Below, one piece after another: positions 1-6,596 of a stretch of 9,005 bases of DNA. Each line of letters begins with the position of its first letter. Position 1 is the stretch's first letter. The notes under the pieces were generated by a model, which searched no databases, was not told the origin of the DNA, and saw only the letters and a program-made list of their open reading frames with translations. Source of the DNA: an uncultured Spartobacteria bacterium (GTDB lineage Bacteria; Verrucomicrobiota; Verrucomicrobiia; Chthoniobacterales; JAATET01); the NCBI GenBank assembly GCA_937901895.1, contig CALGTD010000059.1, forward strand, positions 1 through 9,005, read 5' to 3'. The position numbers were made by a program, and so were the translations under genes.

Positions 1-303
1 GATGTCCGTGATGCGGACAACCGTGTGGTGCTGGCGATGGCCGCGAATCCGCTTGGAATTCTGGCGGCGACGCTTCTTGAAGGACAGGACCTTCTTGCCG
101 CGGTTATGCTCGACCACTTCGGCCTTGACCGTCGCACCGGAAACGAAAGGTGCGCCAATCTTGGCATCGGCGCCCACGCCGACTACGAGGATTTCGTTGA
201 ATTCAACGACGGAACCAGCTTCGGCTTCCAGCTTTTCGATGGTAAGCACGTCGTTGGCTGCCACGCGGTACTGCTTACCGCCGGTCTTGATGACTGCGAA
301 CAT
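1..303 (-). CDS. rplU: 50S ribosomal protein L21 (3' end cut by the window)
   Basis: Ribosomal protein L21 of the large subunit, which binds 23S rRNA. The minus-strand frame reads from ATG at 303 through exactly 101 codons to the window edge without a stop. It opens MFAVIKTGGKQYRV and has the basic KKRRRQNSKR stretch followed by GHRQHHTVVRITDI, both hallmarks of L21. Family members are about 103-110 residues long, so only the last few residues or a short tail are missing. AAAGGA lies about 6 nt before the ATG and serves as ribosome binding site. Residue choice is closest to rhizobial L21 as I remember it. In these bacteria rpmA (L27) normally follows in the same operon, which would lie outside the window to the left. 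This is core chromosome and marks the conserved side of the accessory region. Confidence 0.97.
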   Translation of the reverse strand, partial: MFAVIKTGGKQYRVAANDVLTIEKLEAEAGSVVEFNEILVVGVGADAKIGAPFVSGATVKAEVVEHNRGKKVLSFKKRRRQNSKRIRGHRQHHTVVRITDI

Positions 304-487
304 TTTTTATCCTTTCATGTTCGTTCCGGCTCTGCCTTTGGCAAGGCGGCCGTCTTTTTATCAGTCGGACTTGAGCAGGGTTTTCGAAGAACAATCTTCG
401 GGGATATCTGCCGGTGAACTGCGCAACGGCCTGAAGCCAAAGCGCAAGCAGAGGGAACGGAATCTCTTCTACTCCCACTTGCCTGTC
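304..487 (-). promoter_or_regulatory. rplU 5' untranslated leader with hairpins
   Basis: If transcription begins at the promoter at 488-516, rplU has a leader of about 180 nt. On the minus strand it contains a perfect 6-bp hairpin CGAAGA-TTGT-TCTTCG (positions 400-385) and a shorter hairpin GCCTT-GCCA-AAGGC close to the gene. Ribosomal protein leaders are often sites of autogenous control, so a regulatory role is possible. I do not recognise a named leader motif. No convincing ORF occupies this stretch. Confidence 0.4.
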
Positions 488-516
488 CCGATACGCGACG
501 AACAAACAGCTGTCAA
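488..516 (-). promoter_or_regulatory. sigma70-type promoter for rplU
   Basis: On the minus strand a perfect -35 TTGACA (516-511) is followed after a 17-nt spacer by TATCGG (493-488) as a weaker -10. A strong -35 with a loose -10 is typical of alphaproteobacterial housekeeping promoters. It points toward rplU, with no other gene between. The start of transcription would be near 482. Confidence 0.55.
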
Positions 517-549
517 GATAAATGGATGCAGATGAGTGAGATTGGCCTC

Positions 550-578
550 TTGCCAGCACCACCAATCGTCGCTATGAG
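550..578 (+). promoter_or_regulatory. candidate promoter for tRNA-Ser
   Basis: TTGCCA at 550-555 and TATGAG at 573-578 are separated by 17 nt and lie about 37 nt before the mature 5' end of the tRNA. Both boxes are imperfect (5/6 and 4/6). Position and a GC-rich stretch after the -10 support the call, but the sequence match alone is weak. Confidence 0.4.
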
Positions 579-614
579 ACAGCCCGCGCCACAGAGCGCC
601 GACCAGAATCGACC

Positions 615-704
615 GGAGAGGTGGCTGAGTGGTCGAAAGCACCGCACTCGAAATGCGGCATACGGGCAACCGTATCGTGGGTTCGAATCCCACCCTCTCC
701 GCCA
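615..704 (+). tRNA. tRNA-Ser, anticodon CGA
   Basis: A complete class II tRNA with encoded CCA. The acceptor stem pairs GGAGAGG (615-621) with CCTCTCC (694-700), with discriminator G701 and CCA 702-704. The anticodon stem is CCGCA/TGCGG (642-646, 654-658) around loop CTCGAAA, giving anticodon CGA at 649-651, which reads UCG serine codons. A long variable arm TACGG-GCAA-CCGTA (661-674) is diagnostic of tRNA-Ser. The T arm is GTGGG-TTCGAAT-CCCAC (677-693). tRNA-Ser genes are frequent integration sites for genomic islands, and here the sequence changes from core to accessory immediately after the 3' end. I found no second copy of the 3' end in the window. Confidence 0.97.
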
Positions 705-718
705 TCGTGAACCTTCGA

Positions 719-744
719 CCGCAAGGCTTTACCGGCAGCCGCGG
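719..744. terminator. possible shared hairpin between convergent genes
   Basis: CCGC (719-722) and GGCT (725-728) pair with AGCC (737-740) and GCGG (741-744), leaving a 2-nt bulge and an 8-nt loop. It sits between the tRNA end at 704 and the stop codon at 745-747 of the opposing gene, where a terminator would be expected. It lacks a clean U tract on either strand, so function is uncertain. Confidence 0.3.
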
Positions 745-1428
745 TTACTTTCCGATTCCGTCGCCAGTCTCTGGATTGGTTTGGGCCACACCAGCGGCAC
801 TGCGGCTTGGCATCAGCCAATATTGCTCGATGGTCCACAAGGCGCCGGACGTCACATCGCGAATGTTGTCGATGGTCCTTTGATAGTCTTCGGAACCGAA
901 ATTGGACCATCCTATCCGCGATTGTTTTCGCCAGAACCATGCTCGCCCGCCGACGTTTCTGACGGCGAGGTTGCCAAGCAGAAAGCGATCTATCGGCGGA
1001 TGAAGAGCATTTGCCTTCTCCTGCATGCTGGCGTCGCGCAAAGGCTCTGGCCCGCATAGGAATAGGCACTTCAAGTATACGTTTATGAGTTTAGCTGCGA
1101 CGCCATTGGTAAACCTCTCTGGCGTGGTGTCCAGGATACAGCCGGCCGCCTTGCAGACTGCCTCTCTTAGCTCTCTATGAGTTCCATCAGAATCATCAGC
1201 TATTGGAACATCTTGCCAGGCCATCAGCTTTGATAGACCCGAGCGCTCGATGATCAGGACGCCTTGATCTCTGGTGAAACGGCAGTTTGGCGACGACCGC
1301 GCAGCCGTGACTGCAGCCCAAGCCGCAAACCGCCGCCTATGGTCATCGAAACCATACTTATCAAATTTTTCCTCCACTATATGGCGCTTCCCAACCGCCG
1401 CTGTCGATAGCGGAGTCTTTACATGCAC
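745..1428 (-). CDS. uncharacterised 227-aa protein with an HPPIDR motif
   Basis: I do not recognise a named family with confidence. The start chosen is GTG at 1428, with GGAGG at 1443-1439 and a 10-nt spacer. A later GTG at codon 18 is the alternative. Visible features are an N-terminal FDDHRRRFAAWAAVTAAR segment (residues 27-44), AAKLINVYLKCLFLCG (111-126), LHPPIDRFLLGNLA (142-155) and a C-terminal stretch rich in W and Y ending GALWTIEQYW (195-204). The combination recalls a widespread, poorly described bacterial family carrying the same blocks (an AAWAAARAA-like start, a KIINIYLK-like helix, HPPID, and an ExYW end), known to me only as hypothetical proteins. It looks soluble, with no signal peptide or membrane segment. 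It is the first gene beyond the tRNA-Ser and is transcribed toward it, stopping 40 bp short of the tRNA. The last ~20 residues look unlike conserved sequence. Confidence 0.75.
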   Translation of the reverse strand: MHVKTPLSTAAVGKRHIVEEKFDKYGFDDHRRRFAAWAAVTAARSSPNCRFTRDQGVLIIERSGLSKLMAWQDVPIADDSDGTHRELREAVCKAAGCILDTTPERFTNGVAAKLINVYLKCLFLCGPEPLRDASMQEKANALHPPIDRFLLGNLAVRNVGGRAWFWRKQSRIGWSNFGSEDYQRTIDNIRDVTSGALWTIEQYWLMPSRSAAGVAQTNPETGDGIGK

Positions 1429-1461
1429 TTAACCAGATCCTCCACAAGAGGTTGAATCTTC

Positions 1462-1489
1462 TTGACTTTTCCGGTGAGTTCATTATATT
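1462..1489 (+). promoter_or_regulatory. strong sigma70-like promoter, plus strand
   Basis: TTGACT (1462-1467) and TATATT (1484-1489) each match consensus at 5 of 6 positions with a 16-nt spacer. It fires away from the 745-1428 gene and toward the 3' end of the DUF3800 gene, so it serves neither annotated neighbour. The only thing downstream before the terminator-like hairpin at 1530-1559 is a ~65-nt stretch. Confidence 0.5.
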
Positions 1490-1495
1490 TAGTGC

Positions 1496-1559
1496 AAATG
1501 GATTGGGGTTCGTTCCTGGTCGGCGTCATGGCCTCGGTTTACCGGGGCCTTTCGCTTTT
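1496..1559 (+). ncRNA. candidate ~65-nt small RNA or tiny leaderless ORF
   Basis: The interval runs from the predicted start of transcription of the promoter at 1462-1489 to the U-rich tail of the hairpin at 1530-1559. It would be a short free-standing transcript. A tiny reading frame also begins at ATG 1498 and runs to TGA 1575 (25 residues, opening MDWGSFLVGVMASVY). It has no ribosome binding site, and the hairpin lies inside it, so a structured RNA seems likelier than a peptide. The RNA's 3' end reaches the stop codon of the opposing DUF3800 gene. No known sRNA family is recognised. Confidence 0.33.
1530..1559 (+). terminator. rho-independent terminator, plus strand
   Basis: GGCCTCGG (1530-1537), loop TTTA (1538-1541), then CCGGGGCC (1542-1549), an 8-bp stem with one T-G wobble. 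TTTCGCTTTT follows (1550-1559), giving a U-rich tail on the plus strand only. The hairpin sits directly at the 3' end of the minus-strand DUF3800 gene. Its tail orientation shows it stops plus-strand transcription, either the short unit starting near 1496 or other readthrough toward that gene. Confidence 0.55.
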
Positions 1560-2335
1560 CATGGGAAGACCTTGAGGCCGAACGACTGACTACGGCCGAT
1601 TGGCCCTTTCCAAAACTTCCGGCTTATTACATCGAATGCCCGGTTGGGCTGGTCGCCTTTGAGGATGCGGAGGCCTATTGGTCTGGCGATCAAATCAGCG
1701 ATTTGAAGCCCAGTGGAATTTGCTAATTTCGATGCGAACACAATATCAAAGCATGGCATTTTAGCTTCTTCTCTGCCGCCCTGGAGGTAGTGATCGCCGG
1801 CTGCTATTCGCCTGAACTCAAGTTCGAGCGCGGCATCCTCTTTTCCTCGTCCAGCTTTCTCACGAGGGCTGCGAGATTCACAGACGATATGACATTGCTG
1901 ATCATGGTTTTCGTTGTGCTTGATAAAGGCGTGGGCCATTTCCATGCAAAACAGAAGCCCAAGCTGATAGGGGTTCTCTGGGCGTGCATATCTCCGTTTT
2001 AGCCTATCCTTGCGTATCACCGACGATATCACGGTCATGGGCATCTGCTCGATGACGTCTGTGAGATCGTTCATGAAACGGTCTCTCAACTTGTCATACT
2101 GAAGAAAATGAAAAGGGCCGCGTCGTTTCACAATATCTGCTTCGTGCATCACAGCAGTATCATGCCCGAACCAACGAAATTTGAAATCCTGCATAGCCGG
2201 CACGGCCACTCGAACGTAGTCAGATTTCTTGAAGACGCAAAAAGCTAACGAGAAGATCGGATAGTTTTCATCGATTGAGGTCATGCTGTGGTCGCCGCTC
2301 TCGTCCACATACACAATGTAATCGCCGAACTGCAC
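1559..2335 (-). CDS. DUF3800 domain-containing protein
   Basis: A 258-residue protein of the DUF3800 family, which is thought to have an RNase H-like fold and is often found in mobile and defence-associated regions. Biochemical activity is poorly established. The signature is clear: DYIVYVDESGDHS at residues 5-17 (acidic D11, E12, D15), MHEADI around E65, an acidic block CESRS...KED at 152-167, and the C-terminal STGLQIADLIARPIG (207-221), where D214 is the usual last acidic residue. All expected acidic positions are present, so the protein looks intact. The start is ATG at 2335, with GAAGGGA about 11 nt upstream. It is 130 bp from the next minus-strand gene, too far to claim co-transcription, and a terminator reading the other way abuts its stop codon. 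Confidence 0.88.
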   Translation of the reverse strand: MQFGDYIVYVDESGDHSMTSIDENYPIFSLAFCVFKKSDYVRVAVPAMQDFKFRWFGHDTAVMHEADIVKRRGPFHFLQYDKLRDRFMNDLTDVIEQMPMTVISSVIRKDRLKRRYARPENPYQLGLLFCMEMAHAFIKHNENHDQQCHIVCESRSPREKAGRGKEDAALELEFRRIAAGDHYLQGGREEAKMPCFDIVFASKLANSTGLQIADLIARPIGLRILKGDQPNRAFDVISRKFWKGPIGRSQSFGLKVFP

Positions 2336-2438
2336 TGGCGTCCCTTCGAATCAACTTCAACATCATTTTAATAACACGCTGCCGGTTGTAGAGTCTTCGG
2401 CCCAACCATCGCGCGCCTGCCATGCCGAGGCAATCACT

Positions 2439-2456
2439 GACCCCCGCAGCGGGGTC
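2439..2456. repeat. perfect 6-bp inverted repeat in the 2336-2602 gap
   Basis: GACCCC-CGCAGC-GGGGTC forms a GC-rich hairpin in the divergent intergenic gap between the DUF3800 gene and the DUF4268 gene. TTCG but no T run follows on the plus strand, so it is a poor terminator. It could be an operator or old element scar. Apart from this I see nothing convincing in 2336-2602: no clear promoter and no believable ORF. Confidence 0.3.
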
Positions 2457-2602
2457 TTCGATAATGGTTAGCCATGATGGCAACGACATCGGCTACCGTA
2501 GGTATTATTCCTTAAGTTGCGCTCAGCTTCCGGTTAGCCTGGAGTTGCTCAGAGCGTGTTAACTTGGGTGTGGCAATCCTTCCGAGATCGCAGGAGGAGC
2601 CA

Positions 2603-3718
2603 TTGTTTAAGATCGACAAAAGTGACAACCGGATTGAGAGGCTTGCACCAAGATCTTTCTTAGAACTTGGTTTTAAGGAGCGTCAGCATCTCCAGGAGTG
2701 GATCGCCAATAAGCCTGACGCCCTTGGGGAGGATTTGCTCATCATTCAAAAAGAGTTTGCAGGCTTCTCAGACACGTCCGAACGCCTCGACCTTCTCGCG
2801 ATCGATAAGCAGGGATCATTGGTAATCATCGAGAACAAGCTCGATGACACCGGACGCGATGTAACCTGGCAGGCGTTGAAATACGCATCCTACTGCGCAC
2901 GTCTGACGAAGGACGACATCAAAAACGTCTATCAGTCCTACCTGGATCGTCACGCTGCCGGCTTGAGTGCGGAAGAGCAACTGTGCAGTTTTCTTGAAGA
3001 AGATGAGTATCAGGACGTTGCATTAAATAAGGGCGTCACGCAGCGGATCATGCTCGTCGCAGCGAATTTCCGTAAAGAAGTCACGTCAACCGTCCTATGG
3101 TTATCGAGCTTTAAACTGAGGATACAGTGTTTCAAGGTGACGCCTTTCGCTCAGGGAGATGATCTATTTCTAACTGTTGAGCAGATTATTCCAACCAAAG
3201 ATGCGGAAGACTTCATGATCGGGCTAGCGGCGAAAGCCCAGGACGAGGTGAATGAATTGGAGGCAGAGAAAACGCGCTATGTCTTGCGCCGTGAGTTCTG
3301 GTCCAAGCTGCTTTCGGCGATGAATAGTCGGAGTCAGCTTTTTAGAAGCATCTCGCCGGGGCCGAAGACGTGGATCAGCGTAGGATCAGGTGTAAGCGGC
3401 ATCATCTTTTCGTTCGTGATCGCAAGGGGAAGTGCGCGAGTTGAAGTCTATATCAACACGGCTCGTGCCGATCTTAATCACCAGCTTCTTGAGCAACTTC
3501 GTGCGCGCAGAGACCACTTCGAGACGAGGTTTGGCGGTAGCCTGACCTGGGACGACATGGAAGGCAGTAAGCCATGTAGGATCCTCTGCGAGACGCCCGG
3601 AAACTACTTCGACAAGAGCGAGTGGTCAGGTATGATTGACTTCATGGTTGATGCGATGATTCGGCTGCATGAATGTTTCCGAGATGAGATACCAATCGCA
3701 GTCAATAGCCTGAGATGA
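2603..3718 (+). CDS. PD-(D/E)XK-like nuclease with C-terminal DUF4268
   Basis: A 371-residue protein with two parts. The N-terminal part carries a restriction-endonuclease-like core: LGED at 41-44, RLDLLAID with D63, then VIIENK with E77 and K79, and Q90 in WQALKYASYC, a D-x13-ExK pattern followed by the Q/Y helix. It resembles the catalytic half of NucS-type and related nucleases. The C-terminal ~140 residues match DUF4268 as I know it (REFW near 230-233, VEVYINTARADLN, then RFGGSLTWDD). All expected catalytic residues are present. The frame is open from TTG at 2564, but TTG at 2603 is preferred because AGGAGG lies at 2592-2597 with a 5-nt spacer and MFKID is where relatives usually begin. 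It is the only sizeable plus-strand protein gene, standing alone between minus-strand loci. The likely role is DNA cleavage, perhaps in defence, but the substrate is unknown. Confidence 0.9.
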   Translation: MFKIDKSDNRIERLAPRSFLELGFKERQHLQEWIANKPDALGEDLLIIQKEFAGFSDTSERLDLLAIDKQGSLVIIENKLDDTGRDVTWQALKYASYCARLTKDDIKNVYQSYLDRHAAGLSAEEQLCSFLEEDEYQDVALNKGVTQRIMLVAANFRKEVTSTVLWLSSFKLRIQCFKVTPFAQGDDLFLTVEQIIPTKDAEDFMIGLAAKAQDEVNELEAEKTRYVLRREFWSKLLSAMNSRSQLFRSISPGPKTWISVGSGVSGIIFSFVIARGSARVEVYINTARADLNHQLLEQLRARRDHFETRFGGSLTWDDMEGSKPCRILCETPGNYFDKSEWSGMIDFMVDAMIRLHECFRDEIPIAVNSLR

Positions 3719-3783
3719 TCTCCAAGCTTGGTCTGGTCATTCTTTCATGCCGTTCTAGCCTCATGCGCTTAAGGCGACATCGC

Positions 3784-4390
3784 TCAAACCCCTTGCTTCC
3801 TCCCATGTCTACGTTTCAGATTAGCAACATAGGCCTCGTGAGGCGCGGTGTCACCGAAGTCAGCCACATGACATGCTAACGCGCCGCATTCGGTGAGATG
3901 CCGAGCCGCGTGCTTCTAAGCGCGCATTATTCAGCGTGAAGTCGATCATCGAGCGTAGGAGAATCGTTGCAGCCAGAGGCTGTCTCAGCTAGGGCTTCAG
4001 CAGCCGTCGTCAGCAGCCGTCGTCAGCAGCCGTCGTCAGCAGCCGTCGTCAGCAGTTCGTATAGATCACCATTTAATTCGATTTTGCGCCTCAGTATTAG
4101 CTTGGAAGCTTCACTCAGTGCTGGCCAAGAGAGGAAGAAGCTGAGCGCCTGGTGGACGTTCTGAACATCTTGGCATGGGCGAACGCTTGCTCCTCGACCT
4201 CCAGATCGTCAAAGCCCAGGATCTTCCGGTTCTTCTCTGCGAGCTATTCGTCGGTTCGTTCCGGCCAAGCTACAAAGAGTGCCTTGAGGCTCTTCTCGGA
4301 CAGGACCTCGGCATCTATTTTAGCGGCCATGGCATCACGCCAGCGTCTCACAAGCTTGATGGAAGCTCTGGATCAAGGAGCCGCTACCAT
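3784..4390 (-). pseudogene. decayed DUF6880-like gene
   Basis: No intact ORF fills this gap of about 700 bp, but conceptual minus-strand translation in changing frames gives a readable series. About 4215-4165 reads KILGFDDLEVEEQAFAHAK. About 4150-4060 reads NVHQALSFFLSWPALSEA and, further on, NGDLYELL. About 3950-3910 reads LRSMIDFTLNNAR. About 3895-3787 reads AARHLTECGALACHVADFG, then HEAYVANLKRRHGRKQG and a stop at 3786-3784. These blocks occur in the same order in the C-terminal part of DUF6880 proteins as I recall them. At least three frame changes and a TAG near 4240 separate the pieces. The 5' portion (above about 4240) is open but not recognisably homologous, and the start is missing. 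Function of DUF6880 proteins is unknown. The family name is from memory; decay of a coding sequence is seen directly. Confidence 0.68.
3998..4055 (+). repeat. 13-bp tandem repeat, about 4.5 copies
   Basis: Unit CAGCAGCCGTCGT occurs four times without mismatch (3998-4010, 4011-4023, 4024-4036, 4037-4049) and is followed by a partial CAGCAG (4050-4055). It lies inside the decayed DUF6880-like gene, just after the minus-strand codons for YELL. Because 13 is not a multiple of 3, every copy shifts the frame. Perfect identity of the copies suggests recent slippage expansion. The spacing and lack of intervening unique sequence exclude a CRISPR array. Confidence 0.93.
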
Positions 4391-4427
4391 CGGCAGAGCA
4401 GGCCGGTTCAGATAAGTGCCTAGCGGG

Positions 4428-5549
4428 TTAGCTCTGCATGCTTTTAACCACGGAGGCAATAACGTCGAGAAAGCGCTGCATTTCTTCCGGTTCATTAAGC
4501 GCTTCGATGGGGATGCGAACGTCCCCGCGTAGCGACGACAGTGTAAATTGCAGTCCTGCCTCCCGAAACGCATCCACCAATGCTTGACGAGCATCATCAC
4601 TCTCAAATTTGGGTGAGCTGGAGAGATATGAGAGGGATGTATAAACCTTGCCTGCTGCCGTGACAAAAAGAGGATAGCGAGCTGAGCCATTCTCCAGGAG
4701 CTTCCAGCCTAGCGAGGGCGACTGAGCGTTAGTTACAAATGGCGCCAAATCCATCTGCTCTGCCCAGCTATAGATGCGCCGAGCTATCTTCGTCGCTTCT
4801 TCACCCTGACGCTCAATGAAGGTGGCGAACCATTCTTCTTCGCTCTGAGGGGTTTTGCTTCGACCAGCAGCCACCTTCTGCTCATCATTTTGCGATTGCC
4901 CCAAAATGCTCGTAGCGAGAACCTGACCGCTCGAGCCAACGTGCTGGCGCACTTCAACAGCGTAAACCTCCGCGGTGCGAAGCTGCTTTGCTAGAAACTC
5001 CACGATTCGAAGGAGTTCTGGAGGCATCTCGTCCACCAAAAAGATCAATCGGATACGACCACTTCGGAGATTGTGCTCCACCGTGGTCCAGAACGCTTCC
5101 TCGTCCAGTTCCTGACCGAGCTTGATGCGAAGCGCCTCCGAAGCATCTTCGCTTACTGCCGCGTGAGTAGTGGCGAATGCTTGGCGCAACTCACTAATGG
5201 ACCAGTAGGCAGGGCCGTTCGCAGCATAGTCGAACATCTGACCAACGACTTCACGTCGGCTTCTGGTGTCTCGGCTACGCTTTACCTCGACGAGTGTCGG
5301 GATCGCATCTTGATCGACGTAAAGATGGTCAAGTGACCATCGCCGGTCGAGGAGGGCGCCATCGGGGACTGCTACCTCGCGCTGAACAAGAGCCCACCTT
5401 CGAGGTTCCTGACCCCGGTAGTCTCCTCCGAGGATTTCAGGGTGTTCAGCGAGAAGACGTTGTATGTGGTCCTCATTGTCGTATGCCTGAGGCTTCATCT
5501 CACTTAGAGATCCGTCTGCCGATATGTGAAACAAGTATGAGTGCTGCAT
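4428..5549 (-). CDS. PD-(D/E)XK-like protein, second gene of operon
   Basis: A 373-residue protein. The N-terminal ~120 residues carry a nuclease-like core: SLDHLYVDQDAIPTLVEVKR gives D74 and E88-V-K90, with QMFDYAAN (104-111) supplying the downstream Q/Y helix. After a variable middle part with LIFLVDEMPPELL around 170-180 there is a polar linker rich in Q, K and S near 220-240. A separate C-terminal domain of about 130 residues follows (FIERQGEEATKIARRIYSWAE, then GWKLLENGSARYPLF and VYTSLSYL). I do not recognise that domain; it may bind a partner or nucleic acid. The ATG at 5549 lies 12 bp after the stop of the upstream PD-(D/E)XK gene, with only GGGA as a weak ribosome binding site, so translation is probably coupled. 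The catalytic pattern looks intact. Cellular role unknown; co-operation with the upstream gene product is inferred from the operon. Confidence 0.87.
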   Translation of the reverse strand: MQHSYLFHISADGSLSEMKPQAYDNEDHIQRLLAEHPEILGGDYRGQEPRRWALVQREVAVPDGALLDRRWSLDHLYVDQDAIPTLVEVKRSRDTRSRREVVGQMFDYAANGPAYWSISELRQAFATTHAAVSEDASEALRIKLGQELDEEAFWTTVEHNLRSGRIRLIFLVDEMPPELLRIVEFLAKQLRTAEVYAVEVRQHVGSSGQVLATSILGQSQNDEQKVAAGRSKTPQSEEEWFATFIERQGEEATKIARRIYSWAEQMDLAPFVTNAQSPSLGWKLLENGSARYPLFVTAAGKVYTSLSYLSSSPKFESDDARQALVDAFREAGLQFTLSSLRGDVRIPIEALNEPEEMQRFLDVIASVVKSMQS

Positions 5550-5561
5550 CAGTCCCAGTCG

Positions 5562-6596
5562 CTATGCCGCTGTGCCAAGAGTGGTTTTAGCCCGCGATGG
5601 ACGAACACCGCGATTGGCTTCAATGACGTCCGCTACTTCCCGCTGGTGATAGAAGCTATGGAGATCTCTCAGTGAAAGAAGGAACCGCCTCACGTGGGGT
5701 TCAAGAAGCTGAAAGTCTTGAGTAGCATCTATAACGCCGACTGCGATCTCAACTCCTGCATATCCCTTCGCTCGCGTTGTGCGCCAGCCTTCAGGTAGCA
5801 GGGCATTGAGCGCTCGCTCGGCGCCAATTGGATCTCGGGTTTCAACACGGAGTTCCACAGTCCCCATTTTCATCTTCATGACCAGAGAGTCTCCTCGTGC
5901 AGGCAGGGCATGGGGAAGATGAATGATGGAAGAGTCGTAACCAGCCTGCTCAAGCCAAGCCATACGCAGCTCTGGAAACTCACCGGCGGCTATTTGATAA
6001 ACCGACTGATGGAAGTTGGTCATCCGACTGTCTAGCCGTTTGACGTAGCCTGTTCGGGCATCGCGTATGGCCTCGCTGAGCACATGGATCTTAAAAGCGT
6101 TCTGGTCTGGATCCTCCTTCGTCAACCAAGCGATGAGCCACTCGTAGGTTAGAAATCCATCTACGACGACCGAGTCCTCAGGAGGAATGTAAGCGCGATA
6201 TGCTTCGGGAGAGAAGACTGCGACGAAGTAGCGGTCCCACAAGTTTCTGCTGCGCCCGTCTTCACCCCGGCGCCGATAGCGCCCGAGTTGATCGGGCATG
6301 AGAACTGCTCGCACCTTGTTTTCTATGAGTAGACCAACTTTCTCACTACCGACGTCGAGAACCGCCTCGACGTCAGTTTCTCCCAAAGACGTCTCGTGCA
6401 CACTTCTCCGGATGCTCGTGGTGCGGCTGGAAGCCGGTAGGCCCAGATGCGCGCACAGATCAGCAACGAGTTTCGGCTTTGTTCCTAGCAACTCACAAAG
6501 CAGCAAGTCAGTCATGACTTCTTCGATGCGACGAAGCGTCCGGCTAGTTTCAAAGATGTTCGGGGTCACAACTAAAGTCCAGAAGATGATTTGCAC
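5562..6596 (-). CDS. PD-(D/E)XK superfamily protein, first gene of operon
   Basis: A 344-residue protein resembling the PDDEXK_4 type. The expected series is present in order: NIFETSRTLRRIEEVMTDLL (13-32, with conserved E26 and TD 29-30), ETDVEAVLDVG (73-83, D75), GLLIENKVRA (88-97, E92-N-K94) and QLGRYRRRGE (103-112, Q103, Y107). Members of this group are usually hypothetical proteins with a putative nuclease core. The C-terminal ~160 residues are not recognised but include a VELRVETRDPIG segment and end in a basic tail. The start used is GTG at 6596; relatives tend to have NIFE close to the N-terminus, which agrees. No good ribosome binding site is visible, and GTG at codon 10 is possible. 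It is followed after 12 bp by a second, sequence-unlike PD-(D/E)XK gene in the same direction. I see no clear promoter in 6597-6812. Confidence 0.88.
   Translation of the reverse strand: MQIIFWTLVVTPNIFETSRTLRRIEEVMTDLLLCELLGTKPKLVADLCAHLGLPASSRTTSIRRSVHETSLGETDVEAVLDVGSEKVGLLIENKVRAVLMPDQLGRYRRRGEDGRSRNLWDRYFVAVFSPEAYRAYIPPEDSVVVDGFLTYEWLIAWLTKEDPDQNAFKIHVLSEAIRDARTGYVKRLDSRMTNFHQSVYQIAAGEFPELRMAWLEQAGYDSSIIHLPHALPARGDSLVMKMKMGTVELRVETRDPIGAERALNALLPEGWRTTRAKGYAGVEIAVGVIDATQDFQLLEPHVRRFLLSLRDLHSFYHQREVADVIEANRGVRPSRAKTTLGTAA

Noticed and set aside
2..535. Plus-strand frames over rplU
   Set aside because: They are antisense shadows of the clearly recognisable L21 gene.
526..1069. Plus- and minus-strand frames running across the tRNA
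   Set aside because: They translate straight through the tRNA-Ser gene and show no protein-like pattern.
2268..2489. 73-codon minus-strand frame (MSLPSWLTIIEDP...) upstream of the DUF3800 gene
   Set aside because: It overlaps the DUF3800 start by 68 bp, becomes arginine-rich and random-looking, and has no convincing ribosome binding site.
3998..4055. CRISPR-like array
   Set aside because: The 13-bp units are directly adjacent with no spacers, so this is a simple tandem repeat.
4152..4423. Plus-strand frames of 82-87 codons
   Set aside because: They are antisense to the decayed DUF6880-like gene and have no ribosome binding sites or recognisable content.
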